Shown: positions 1 through 6,784 of the stretch, piece by piece
How the letters are laid out: each line of letters starts with the position of its first letter
Position numbering within the stretch: position 1 is the stretch's first letter
Origin: a virus
Virus record (IMG/VR): IMGVR_UViG_3300042691_000200
Coordinates: 1 to 26,372 of that record
Direction: 5' to 3' (one strand)
Length of the DNA stretch: 26,372 nucleotides
Translations under genes and position numbers: made by a program
The notes under the pieces: generated by a model
Told to the model about the DNA's origin: nothing
The model's database searches: none
Seen by the model: only the letters and a program-made list of their open reading frames with translations

Positions 1-1
1 G

Positions 2-124
2 CGAGCTGCTGTGGATCAGGTGGTACCAGCGCCACGCCTTCCGTATGACTCTTGCTGTGATGTAAACGCATCAGCAATACGCGCCGAACTTCTGGCCATT
101 GCTATTGAACTTGAAACCCAGTAG
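2..124 (+). CDS. C-terminal fragment of small conserved protein, paralogue of the next gene
   Basis: An open frame enters from the left edge and stops at TAG 122-124, giving about 40 residues that begin RAAVDQ and end AIELETQ. It is homologous to the end of the next gene, which has LRAAADQ at the matching place and ends ADELEAQ. The DNA is also alike (gcgagctgctg followed by a pyrimidine and ggatca in both). This is therefore the truncated 3' end of a tandem paralogue. The pattern A-L-R-A-A-A-D-Q followed by L-A-x-E-L-E resembles small helical proteins I associate with cyanobacterial phages. Function is unknown. The start lies outside the window. Confidence 0.6.
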   Translation, partial: RAAVDQVVPAPRLPYDSCCDVNASAIRAELLAIAIELETQ

Positions 125-138
125 TCGCTTCCACTTCT

Positions 139-342
139 ATGTCTGAACTATCGCCTGCCGCACGAGCGGTGTTTAACGCTTACCTCGGTCACTGGACAGC
201 AGATCCTTACGAAATCAGTCCTGAAGCACTAGCCGCCGCACTGCGAGCTGCTGCGGATCAACTTAAATACAAGCTCCTCAATGTTGAGGTTGTTGATTGC
301 TCACAACTGCGCTTGCTCGCTGACGAGCTTGAAGCCCAGTAG
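139..342 (+). CDS. Small conserved hypothetical protein (67 aa)
   Basis: A 67-residue acidic, Ala/Leu-rich protein, probably all-helical, with no signal peptide, membrane segment or recognisable catalytic motif. The segment ALAAALRAAADQ around residues 30-41 and the end LADELEAQ are repeated in the truncated frame just upstream, so this is the second member of a tandem pair. The ATG lies 14 bases after the upstream stop. No strong Shine-Dalgarno sequence is visible. It precedes the dCTP deaminase gene on the same strand with a 24-base gap and may share its transcript. Function unknown; a small regulatory or accessory phage protein is only a guess. Confidence 0.6.
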   Translation: MSELSPAARAVFNAYLGHWTADPYEISPEALAAALRAAADQLKYKLLNVEVVDCSQLRLLADELEAQ

Positions 343-366
343 TCAAGCCCACTACCCACTTAACCA

Positions 367-885
367 ATGACCATCCTCTGCGACTACGAGATCAAAGCGC
401 TGTGCATCGATGGCATGGTGCAGGACTACGACGAAGAGCTAATCAATCCCGCCAGCCTTGACCTACGGCTTGGTGGCACGATCATGATCGAGTCTGCTGA
501 GGACTTGGACATGCGTCCGCTCAGCATTACTGGTGCCACTGCAGACCATCCTTACTGGCTGAAGCCTGGGCAATTCATCCTTGCTCAGACCATCGAGGTC
601 TTCAACATGCCAGAGAACATCGCTGGCTTGTTCTTCCTGAAGTCCAGCCGCGCACGGGAAGGATACGAAAATCTGCACGCCGGTTACGCGGATCCGGGTT
701 GGCATGGCAGTGTTTTGACCTTAGAACTGAAGAACAGCCGCCAGCTACTGCCGTTGCCGCTGTGGCCTGGCTTGAAGATTGGTCAAATGGTGTTTTTTCG
801 CATGAGTCAGCGACCAGTCACCAGCTACAGCATCACCGGCCACTACAACCAGCACGGCAGCGTCATGGGGTCAGTGGCCGCCTAA
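367..885 (+). CDS. dcd: dCTP deaminase (dUTPase/dCTP deaminase superfamily)
   Basis: Predicted to deaminate dCTP to dUTP, feeding dTMP synthesis for phage DNA replication in the cytoplasm. At 172 aa it is close to the usual 175-195 aa. Visible family motifs are INPASLDLRLG (residues 26-36), the phosphate-binding KSSRAREG (92-99), AGYADPGWHG (105-114), then LTLEL with E120 at the position of the catalytic glutamate, and GQMVFF (139-144). The C-terminal tail HYNQHGSV resembles the Tyr/Gln-containing nucleotide lid of this family. A bifunctional dCTP deaminase/dUTPase cannot be excluded from sequence alone. The ATG at 367 fits the family N-terminus, although no clear ribosome binding site precedes it. 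It is the only clear nucleotide-metabolism gene in the window. Confidence 0.9.
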   Translation: MTILCDYEIKALCIDGMVQDYDEELINPASLDLRLGGTIMIESAEDLDMRPLSITGATADHPYWLKPGQFILAQTIEVFNMPENIAGLFFLKSSRAREGYENLHAGYADPGWHGSVLTLELKNSRQLLPLPLWPGLKIGQMVFFRMSQRPVTSYSITGHYNQHGSVMGSVAA

Positions 886-1116
886 CTCACGCGCGGCATC
901 TAGGTGCCACTGCTCAAGGCCAGTCCGCAGCGCTGCTGATGCCTCTTGTGCTAGCCAATGGATTTGAGACCGCTGGCTAGCTTCTTGTTCCGCAAGTAGC
1001 AGCGCATACTCAAGCAACCCACTCCAATCTGCTGCAGCATGTAACGCACGCAACTGCGCAGCATTGGCAGCTCCGTGAAATTGTGCTTCCATTGTGTGAA
1101 CTAACGGATTCTCCAT
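871..1116 (-). CDS. Probable small helical protein on the minus strand (73-81 aa)
   Basis: This frame fills the 229-base gap between the deaminase and sigma genes, on the opposite strand. Possible starts are ATG 1116 (81 aa, overlapping the sigma ATG) or ATG 1092 (73 aa, beginning MEAQFHGAAN). The product is Ala/Leu/Gln-rich with a regular heptad-like pattern (LLEYALLLAEQEAS, IHWLAQEA) and four Trp in either form, which looks protein-like rather than random. It overlaps the deaminase end by 15 bases. No Shine-Dalgarno sequence is seen for either start. If real, it is transcribed divergently from the sigma gene and could affect it by antisense. If not, the gap is simply a leader region for the sigma gene. 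Confidence 0.45.
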   Translation of the reverse strand: MENPLVHTMEAQFHGAANAAQLRALHAAADWSGLLEYALLLAEQEASQRSQIHWLAQEASAALRTGLEQWHLDAARELGGH

Positions 1117-2041
1117 GTCTGATGCCATTGGTGATTACCTAAACACTATCGCTCGTTATCCACTTTTAACACCGCAGCAAGAGATACAACTGGGCCGCCG
1201 CGTCGCAAAGTGGAAAGAACTTAAGGGTCTTGAAAGACCCTTAACCACTCAAGAACGCCGTGAGTTGCGCAGTGGTGAACGCGCCCGCCAGCGATTTATG
1301 CAGTCCAACCTGCAGTTGGTTGTGCATGTAGCCCGCAAGTACAGCAAGCGCAACAATCAAACACTGGAGATGCTCGATTTGATCCAAGAGGGCAACATCG
1401 GACTTGCGCGTGCTGTAGAACTGTTTGATTACAGTCGCGGCTACAAGTTCAGCACCTACGCCTATTGGTGGATCCGTCAAGCCATTGGCCGCGCATTGGT
1501 GCAATATGACCCGATCATTAGGTTGCCGCTTGGCATCCATGAGATGCTGGTCAAGATCAACAAAACTGCGCAGCTATTTGCGCAGGACCATGGCCGCACC
1601 GCAAGCATGTCAGAGCTTGCTGCAATGCTTGATGTGACGCCAGAAGTCATATCTGATACATTGCGTCAGGCGTACCGCGTCACCAGTCTCGACAAGCCAG
1701 CGCAGGAAGATACATCCAATATCCTGGATCTAATCGCAGATGAAAGGCAATATGATGTTGAATACGACTGGCAGCTTGAGATACTGCGTGATCACTGCGA
1801 AAAGCACTTAGACGAACGCACCCGTGAAATTATCTATGCACGTAACAGCCGCAACCCTGTGCCGTGGAATGACCTTGAAAAGCGCTTAGGCATCTCACGC
1901 GGTCACATGTGCCAACTGCAGTTACGTGGCATCAACCGGCTTCGTATGCTGATAGGCAATCCGCTGGCAGGCACACCCCTTGGCGCCAACGATACAGAAG
2001 ATCGGGAACACGTGGAGGGTATGTCTAGCGGGAATGTGTAA
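1115..2041 (+). CDS. Phage-encoded sigma-70-family RNA polymerase sigma factor
   Basis: Directs host RNA polymerase to selected promoters. The 308-aa protein has the layout of a cyanobacterial group-2 sigma factor: region 1.2 (DAIGDYLNTIARYPLLTP, residues 3-20), regions 2.1-2.3 (NLQLVVHVARKYS; DLIQEGNIGLARAVELFD; GYKFSTYAYWWIRQAI, residues 65-124), region 3 (about 140-205) and a divergent region 4 (about 225-280). Compared with RpoD, the Thr that follows RQAI is Gly125. The usual R-T-I-R-x-P-V-H stretch is IIRLPLGI. The region 4.2 recognition helix reads SRGHMCQLQ instead of TRERIRQIE. These changes suggest altered promoter specificity. It faces the long minus-strand late unit, so a role in switching transcription is plausible but inferred. 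Recruitment from a host gene is also possible. Confidence 0.9.
   Translation: MSDAIGDYLNTIARYPLLTPQQEIQLGRRVAKWKELKGLERPLTTQERRELRSGERARQRFMQSNLQLVVHVARKYSKRNNQTLEMLDLIQEGNIGLARAVELFDYSRGYKFSTYAYWWIRQAIGRALVQYDPIIRLPLGIHEMLVKINKTAQLFAQDHGRTASMSELAAMLDVTPEVISDTLRQAYRVTSLDKPAQEDTSNILDLIADERQYDVEYDWQLEILRDHCEKHLDERTREIIYARNSRNPVPWNDLEKRLGISRGHMCQLQLRGINRLRMLIGNPLAGTPLGANDTEDREHVEGMSSGNV
1221..1244. repeat. Perfect 11-bp inverted repeat inside the sigma gene
   Basis: TTAAGGGTCTT, two unpaired bases (GA), then AAGACCCTTAA form an 11-bp perfect hairpin. It lies in codons 36-43, between the region 1.2 and region 2 coding segments. There is no following T-run, so it is not a standard terminator. It could be an operator-like palindrome or an mRNA structure; the function is unknown. 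Confidence 0.5.
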
Positions 2042-2064
2042 AGATCACCAGCAAGAATGGCAAG

Positions 2065-2382
2065 CTAAGGTGTTCTACCATCAGATGCTTGAATCCAGCG
2101 CAGAACCGCAAGCTCGCGATCAAGTAGATAGCAATCTTGGCGGTTAAACCATTGCTGCCATTCTTCACTGCCCTTGCGGCGGTTGCAGTTGCGGCACGCC
2201 GGGACAAGGTTGGCGGTTATTGTCGCACCGCCTTTATGGCGTGGCCTGACATGATCTAACGTGTCCGCCGGTTCACCGCAATACGCGCATTGATGGTGCC
2301 ATGCTTCAAAGATCTCCTGTCTAAATTTGTGTTTTGCACTGCGTTTTGGGACAAGGTTTGCGCCATCAATGCAATGATCCAC
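2065..2382 (-). CDS. HNH endonuclease (105 aa)
   Basis: A compact HNH nuclease, predicted to cut DNA using a divalent metal. The core runs from CAYCGEPADTLDHVRPRHKGG through NLVPACRNCNRRKG (roughly residues 32-70). Two CxxC pairs (CAYC and CRNC) form the structural zinc site. The first His of the motif is in LDHVRP and the Asn is in NLVPACRNCN. A Trp-rich C-terminus follows. In many siphophages a similar protein sits beside terminase and helps packaging; here it lies at the other end of the late unit, after the endolysin. It could be a packaging nuclease across a circular map junction, or a free-standing homing-type nuclease. It converges on the sigma gene with only 23 bases between the stops. 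Confidence 0.85.
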   Translation of the reverse strand: MDHCIDGANLVPKRSAKHKFRQEIFEAWHHQCAYCGEPADTLDHVRPRHKGGATITANLVPACRNCNRRKGSEEWQQWFNRQDCYLLDRELAVLRWIQASDGRTP

Positions 2383-2391
2383 GCAGTGACT

Positions 2392-3450
2392 TCAATAATC
2401 CCATCGTACCCTTGGTCTGCCGCGTCGCATCCCTAAATGCACAAATCCTTTAGGTGCGCCGTAGCCGAGTGAATATGGCCATTGCTCGTCGCACCAATCC
2501 TGCACATGATTGATGTTGACCTCGCGGATGTAGAAATCAACCGCACCAACGCTAGGCGCATCGTATAGATGCTCGCTACCACTCGATCCACCAACTGATG
2601 CATTGATAGCACGCGGGCGATAGCCGCTTGTAATCACAACAGGCTTGCCGCCAAACTTGACACGTGCACGCTCAAGGAATGCCGCTAGCTCTGCTGCCGT
2701 GTCAAGTTGATATTGATGATCAAATCGCCGCACTTCTTGGAATAATGCAAACTCACCAAGCTGCACATGTGGCGTGATGCGCGCAGTGAATGCGCTATCG
2801 GGGCTGAGCTTAGCCGGTGCTTGTTGCTGCTCACCAGCCCATAGGCGACCTTCAGCGCGACGGCGGCGCAGCAACCCGGCTTCTACGGCGCTGCCTGGAT
2901 TGCGGTACAGCTCCATTGCGGCTGGCACTGCTGCCCAATCCTTATCCCGCAAGCATCTGCTGATGGTTTCAAAGCCAGCACTGCCATAAAAGCCAGCGCC
3001 AAGGTTGTAAGCAAAGGAGATCAATGAGCATTGCTTGTTGCCACTCATGCCGATCCAAAATGGCACGTTAGTGCGCAGTTTTTCCGCAATGCGCTCTACT
3101 TCAACATCCAGTAACTCATTGGCGTCGATGACCGTGATCTTGTCGCCGCGTTGCACCTTGCGGCCATCTGGATAGCGCGTGGTGCCGTAGCCGATGGTTG
3201 CCACATCCCATCCATGCAGCGGATCAGGATATGCGCTGAGATGCACACCTTCGAACTCTTTAATGAGTTTTACCGCTGCGTCATAATTATGCAGCTTGCC
3301 GCCAGCCTGCCAAGTCTTGTACCACGCTTGGCTGCGATCAAATACTTGCGGCGCTACCTTTATCAACTCTGCTTCAAGCTCGGACACTGCCGCCATTTGA
3401 TGCGGCGTACCGTGCTTATAATACTTAAACAGATCGCTCAACTTGATCAT
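2392..3450 (-). CDS. Two-domain endolysin: GH24 lysozyme plus M15-type peptidase
   Basis: Predicted to degrade host peptidoglycan at lysis with two activities. Residues about 55-205 are a T4-type GH24 muramidase. FEG E67, YPD D76 and TIGYG T85 align with the T4 lysozyme catalytic E-D-T set, with the same 9-residue E-to-D spacing. Residues about 225-352 are an M15_3-type zinc peptidase: SGYRPRAINASVGG (275-288), then H294, D305 and H338 (in GFVHLG) as likely metal ligands. A 50-residue N-terminal helical segment (MIKLSDLFKYYKHGTPHQM) precedes the lysozyme. No signal peptide is seen, so export probably depends on the holin-like neighbour. Its start overlaps that gene's stop as ATGA. At 352 aa it is longer than a simple phage lysozyme (about 150 aa). 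Confidence 0.9.
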   Translation of the reverse strand: MIKLSDLFKYYKHGTPHQMAAVSELEAELIKVAPQVFDRSQAWYKTWQAGGKLHNYDAAVKLIKEFEGVHLSAYPDPLHGWDVATIGYGTTRYPDGRKVQRGDKITVIDANELLDVEVERIAEKLRTNVPFWIGMSGNKQCSLISFAYNLGAGFYGSAGFETISRCLRDKDWAAVPAAMELYRNPGSAVEAGLLRRRRAEGRLWAGEQQQAPAKLSPDSAFTARITPHVQLGEFALFQEVRRFDHQYQLDTAAELAAFLERARVKFGGKPVVITSGYRPRAINASVGGSSGSEHLYDAPSVGAVDFYIREVNINHVQDWCDEQWPYSLGYGAPKGFVHLGMRRGRPRVRWDY

Positions 3451-3632
3451 CGCTTGACAAACGGAGTGATCACACCAGCAAGGATTTCAATAGCCCTATA
3501 CATCTTGACTGCCGCCTTGGCGGTAGCGCTAAGCGCTGCATCATCTTTTGGTGTTGGCGTCAGATTGACCACGATCAATGCAACGCCGTGGATAGCAACG
3601 ACTAAAGCGATGTAATCAGTGATCCGATCCAT
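3447..3632 (-). CDS. Small one-TM protein, candidate holin
   Basis: A 61-aa protein with one strongly hydrophobic segment near the N-terminus (residues about 7-23, YIALVVAIHGVALIVV) and a polar, positively charged C-terminal half ending PFVKR. It sits immediately before the endolysin with an ATGA overlap, the expected position of a holin. By inference it forms the membrane lesion that releases the endolysin, with the hydrophobic part in the inner membrane. I recognise no named holin family, so the assignment rests on topology and neighbourhood. It could instead be an antiholin or another lysis-accessory membrane protein. Confidence 0.65.
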   Translation of the reverse strand: MDRITDYIALVVAIHGVALIVVNLTPTPKDDAALSATAKAAVKMYRAIEILAGVITPFVKR

Positions 3633-3634
3633 GG

Positions 3635-3886
3635 CTAGCAGGATGGTGGCCTTGCCTCAAGCATAGTGACCCTTTGCTCTACCGTATTGAGCCGCGTAAA
3701 GGTCTCTTTGCGGTCTTCCTTGATGTCGGTGTGGAGCACTTCTAGCTGCGTAGCGATGTGCTCCACTGCGCTGGTTAAACGAATAACAGCGTCACGGGCT
3801 TCGTCGTTGCGGCGGCTAAAGCCCATCGCGCCCATTGCGGCAACGGAGATCGAAGCCCCGGCAACAGCAGCGATCAGCTCGATCAT
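3635..3886 (-). CDS. Membrane-anchored coiled-coil protein in the lysis cassette
   Basis: An 83-aa protein with an N-terminal hydrophobic, small-residue-rich segment (residues 3-22, Ala/Gly/Ile/Met) followed by a charged helix with heptad spacing (VEHIATQLEVLHTDI, TFTRLNTVEQRVTMLEA). This N-in or N-out anchor plus coiled coil resembles XhlA-like haemolysin/holin-associated proteins or i-spanin-like proteins. It has no lipobox. It is two bases from the holin-like gene and shares the lysis cassette, so a role in membrane disruption or envelope bridging is inferred. The exact role is unresolved. Confidence 0.6.
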   Translation of the reverse strand: MIELIAAVAGASISVAAMGAMGFSRRNDEARDAVIRLTSAVEHIATQLEVLHTDIKEDRKETFTRLNTVEQRVTMLEARPPSC

Positions 3887-3890
3887 GCCA

Positions 3891-4397
3891 TCATCTTACA
3901 GTCGCGCCGACATCGACAGCAGACTCCACCCCACCAGTAATAACAGACTTAGAGAAAGAAGGGTCATCAGGCCAAGTGGGGTAATCAGTGCCGGTAATGT
4001 AAGCGGCCAGCTCGTCGGTAGTTGTCGTGGCCTTGATGGCTGCGACCTTCGTGCCTGATGCGACGCGAATTGACTCACGCCATGCCTTGATGGCCGGATC
4101 AGCGGGAGTGCCGTTGTCTGCTTCGCGGATGATCACCCAATCGGTTGGCAGCAACAGGGTGCCGGCGGTGTTACGGGTTGCCACCGTCCACTGCTTCACC
4201 AGCTCACCATGATCCTTGGGCACGTTTGGCCCCCAATAGAAGCGCTGATCGTATGGCTCTGGGTCGGGCACCTCGGTGATTCCGATTTCAGCCCGCTCTT
4301 CAGGCGATGCAAGCCGCAGCCAGTTGGCGGGGTACTGCACACCGTTGTGGACAAAAGCCACATCGGGGCTGATTGGGTGACCGTCGAGAAGAAACAT
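3891..4397 (-). CDS. Possible tail fibre assembly/chaperone-like protein (168 aa)
   Basis: A soluble 168-aa protein directly downstream of the large fibre gene, the usual place for a fibre assembly chaperone. The N-terminal half contains a short repeat-like unit around YPANWLRLASPEER and a QRFYWG motif. The middle contains LPTDWVIIREADNG followed by IKAWRESIRVAS (about residues 84-112). A T-D-W ... R ... I-x-x-W-R-x-x-I-R pattern recurs in phage tail fibre assembly proteins and DUF4376-like C-termini. GGAG lies about 10 bases before the ATG. I infer that it helps the 787-aa fibre fold or attach. It could also be a small virion component. Confidence 0.55.
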   Translation of the reverse strand: MFLLDGHPISPDVAFVHNGVQYPANWLRLASPEERAEIGITEVPDPEPYDQRFYWGPNVPKDHGELVKQWTVATRNTAGTLLLPTDWVIIREADNGTPADPAIKAWRESIRVASGTKVAAIKATTTTDELAAYITGTDYPTWPDDPSFSKSVITGGVESAVDVGATVR

Positions 4398-4420
4398 GGG
4401 TTCAGGGCTCCATGGAGAGA

Positions 4421-6784
4421 TTAGCGGGCGCGGGCAGACTGAAATGGGGATTCAGCAAATGCCGCGTAAACATAGGTGCCAGAGCTTGTATTAAAGGTTG
4501 CATCGGTGGTGCGCACCTTGAAGCCGTTGCTGGTTATGTCGATGAGGTCAGTCGTAGCTTCGGCATCTCCGAGGTTGGGGTACAACGGGTCGTTGTCTTT
4601 GTTGTACCCAAGGCGCTTGCTATCAAGAATTGTCCAGTTGCCGGTACTGCTTGACATCTTGACCAACACAAAACAAGGTCTGAAACCGGTGTAAACGAAT
4701 GGCCCATCTGAGACGCCGTTGCCGGTATAACTACCAAATGCGCTAAAGCCAGTAACCGGGGCAAAACAGTAGGCGACATACTTTTCACCTGTTGCATTAG
4801 TGCGAGTAGATGCGCCGATGCTGAATACACTACTCGTAGGCAGCGTGCCAGACCAGATTGTAGAGTTTGCATCTACTGCCGCAGTTGAATTGAGCTCGAC
4901 GTATTCAGTCGTTGAAAAGCCATTAAATCGCGCCGCCCAGCCGAATGTTGCTACGTCTCTATTTTTGACAATTAGCAATCCGGGCGCGACACCTAACCCA
5001 TGCCCAACAGTCGCGCCAGCTGTTTGGTTGCCGGTATAAGTCACAACAGAAATACCGGCTGAAGCATTGGCCCTGACTTGCGCGCTAATACTGCCAGCGG
5101 TGTTTGTGACCGTTGATGTGCCAGCATCCCAGCACCAAGCTGCGTAGGTAGCAGCGTTGGTATTGACCTGCGCCAACGTGCCAAGGGTAAATCCGGCGCT
5201 GTTAAAGGCGGTAACGCCACTGTCCGTTGCAACCTCTGCGTCGGTGGTGTTTGATTCCAGTCGGATCTGTGCGCCACGAACTGAGTCATAAATGGCGTGA
5301 TCTGTAGCGGCAGATCGTGACTTGATCCAGATCAGATCAGGATTGAAGCCAAGCGTGCTAGTAGGGGTCAGGCTGCTACCAGTGCCTGTGTAGGTCACCA
5401 CGTCCATCGCCGTGGCACCGTTGGCAACTGTTGGGGCAGGCAGGTTGGTGGTGCACAGCGCCTTGAAACCGCTGGGGGCGGTGTAGGCGAAGGGGCGTTG
5501 GCCTGCGTTGAAAATGCCTGTAGTGGCGTAACAGCTGATGCCTGGGTAATAAGTGCCCGAGGCTATTCCGGTAAACGCAGTCCCTTGAGAAGTGCCGTTT
5601 TTATAAAATGTAATCGAGCCCGCGTCCAAGTCAAAAGCTACGCCGATAATGTCTCCGGTGGTATATGTCGCCCCATATGCGGATGCTGATCCGTAGTTAT
5701 ATTTATTACCATTTTGATAATAAGCAAATCCAGTAGTCCCAACATGATCAGAACTTGCCGCAGTGACAATTCCAACCATAAAAGTTGGGCCTGATGTTGT
5801 TGCCGATGCCTCAAAATACCACTTGCCGCTGGTGACTCCAATGGTGGAATAACGAGAACCCCATGCGGACCCAGGACCCGCGTACTCCAGATTTCCGTTT
5901 GATAGCGTTCCAGTATTTGAAGAGGAATAAAACCACAGCGGATTAAGCGTGGCGTAATTGCCCCTTACCTCGCCACCAACACCCGTATCAGTGCCGTAGT
6001 TGGTTGGGGTATCGACTAAGGAATCATTATCTGCGCCCGCCGTGACGCTCAGATTGTTTGGGGTCCAATTCAGCCCATTGCCGCTGGTGTCTTTACCGAG
6101 CGTTGTAGCGGTGTTGTTGCTGTTGTCGGCAAATTCAAGATGCCAACCTTGCGTGCCGTATGTTCCCGAAAATGCCTTGGGCTGCCACACATTGTTGGCA
6201 TCAAACTCGCCAAAGCTGGTGGGGTCTAGGGCTTGGCCGTCAATTAAATAAACATCGGCAAGATAGCCAGAGAAATACTCGCTATTGTAAGCAACTCCTA
6301 AGTAATGCGGACAAGCTCGATTAACGTCCGTTTGGCTGTCTAGGGACGGATTAGAGCCAGAGTACGCTGGGAGGGCTCCATTAACGTACAGCTTGATGCG
6401 ATCGCTTGCAGTTGCTTGAGTTGTGTCAACAGCGACAACAATGTGATACCAAGCAGACGGGTCTCTATACAAGCCTGACGTTTGACGACTGCCACTTGAG
6501 GTGCTATCAAAATAAATGTTGTTTGTAGTAAAAATCAGACGAGTATACGAGCTACTGTAGTTGTCATTTGTCGCCATGAATAGCGTTTGAGACGCCGTTG
6601 ACAGCGAGCTTCTTTTCACCCACCCGCTCCACGTCCACGTCTTCCTATTGCCTGCAGAAGCGGGGGTGCGGTTGAGATATGCGGAATCGGCCGAGTTGAA
6701 CCTGAGGCTGCGTTCAATCTGGTAGCCGCCACCGCCACCGCCTGCAGGCGCACCAAGCAACAGAGAATTGTTGAGAACGCTCAT
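4421..6784 (-). CDS. Large tail fibre/adhesin: LamG-like, SPRY-like and three C-terminal repeats
   Basis: A 787-aa fibre probably contacting the host surface. Residues 1-22 are a short linker with a Gly run. Residues about 23-220 look like a LamG/concanavalin A-like domain (LRFNSADSAYLNR, WTWSGWVKR, WYHIVVAVD, LYVNG, GYLADVYLIDG). About 283-440 looks SPRY-like (SGKWYFEA, GDIIGVAFDLDAGSITFYKNG, YYPGISCYATTG). From 462 onward three diverged units follow, each starting with a V-V-T-Y-T-G or G-S-Y-T-G strand, then a G-F-x-P-x-L-I-x-I-K/V-K core, and ending Y-A-A-W-C-W, Y-V-A-Y-C-F or Y-V-Y-A-A-F (about 462-552, 578-675, 682-776). These resemble the DUF7483-type repeats of phage fibres. The start overlaps the preceding fibre stop (ATGA). 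Receptor and sugar specificity are unknown. Confidence 0.75.
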   Translation of the reverse strand: MSVLNNSLLLGAPAGGGGGGYQIERSLRFNSADSAYLNRTPASAGNRKTWTWSGWVKRSSLSTASQTLFMATNDNYSSSYTRLIFTTNNIYFDSTSSGSRQTSGLYRDPSAWYHIVVAVDTTQATASDRIKLYVNGALPAYSGSNPSLDSQTDVNRACPHYLGVAYNSEYFSGYLADVYLIDGQALDPTSFGEFDANNVWQPKAFSGTYGTQGWHLEFADNSNNTATTLGKDTSGNGLNWTPNNLSVTAGADNDSLVDTPTNYGTDTGVGGEVRGNYATLNPLWFYSSSNTGTLSNGNLEYAGPGSAWGSRYSTIGVTSGKWYFEASATTSGPTFMVGIVTAASSDHVGTTGFAYYQNGNKYNYGSASAYGATYTTGDIIGVAFDLDAGSITFYKNGTSQGTAFTGIASGTYYPGISCYATTGIFNAGQRPFAYTAPSGFKALCTTNLPAPTVANGATAMDVVTYTGTGSSLTPTSTLGFNPDLIWIKSRSAATDHAIYDSVRGAQIRLESNTTDAEVATDSGVTAFNSAGFTLGTLAQVNTNAATYAAWCWDAGTSTVTNTAGSISAQVRANASAGISVVTYTGNQTAGATVGHGLGVAPGLLIVKNRDVATFGWAARFNGFSTTEYVELNSTAAVDANSTIWSGTLPTSSVFSIGASTRTNATGEKYVAYCFAPVTGFSAFGSYTGNGVSDGPFVYTGFRPCFVLVKMSSSTGNWTILDSKRLGYNKDNDPLYPNLGDAEATTDLIDITSNGFKVRTTDATFNTSSGTYVYAAFAESPFQSARAR

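Noticed and set aside
699-980. A 93-codon plus-strand frame overlapping the deaminase gene end
   Set aside because: Most of it is a shifted frame of the deaminase gene, including its conserved C-terminus, and it shows no family motif.
2042-2064. A bidirectional terminator between the convergent sigma and HNH genes
   Set aside because: The 23-base gap contains no stem-loop followed by a T-run on either strand, although termination there would be expected from the gene layout.
3151-3615. A 154-codon plus-strand frame over the endolysin and holin-like genes
   Set aside because: It is antisense to two supported lysis genes and its composition is not protein-like for any family I know.
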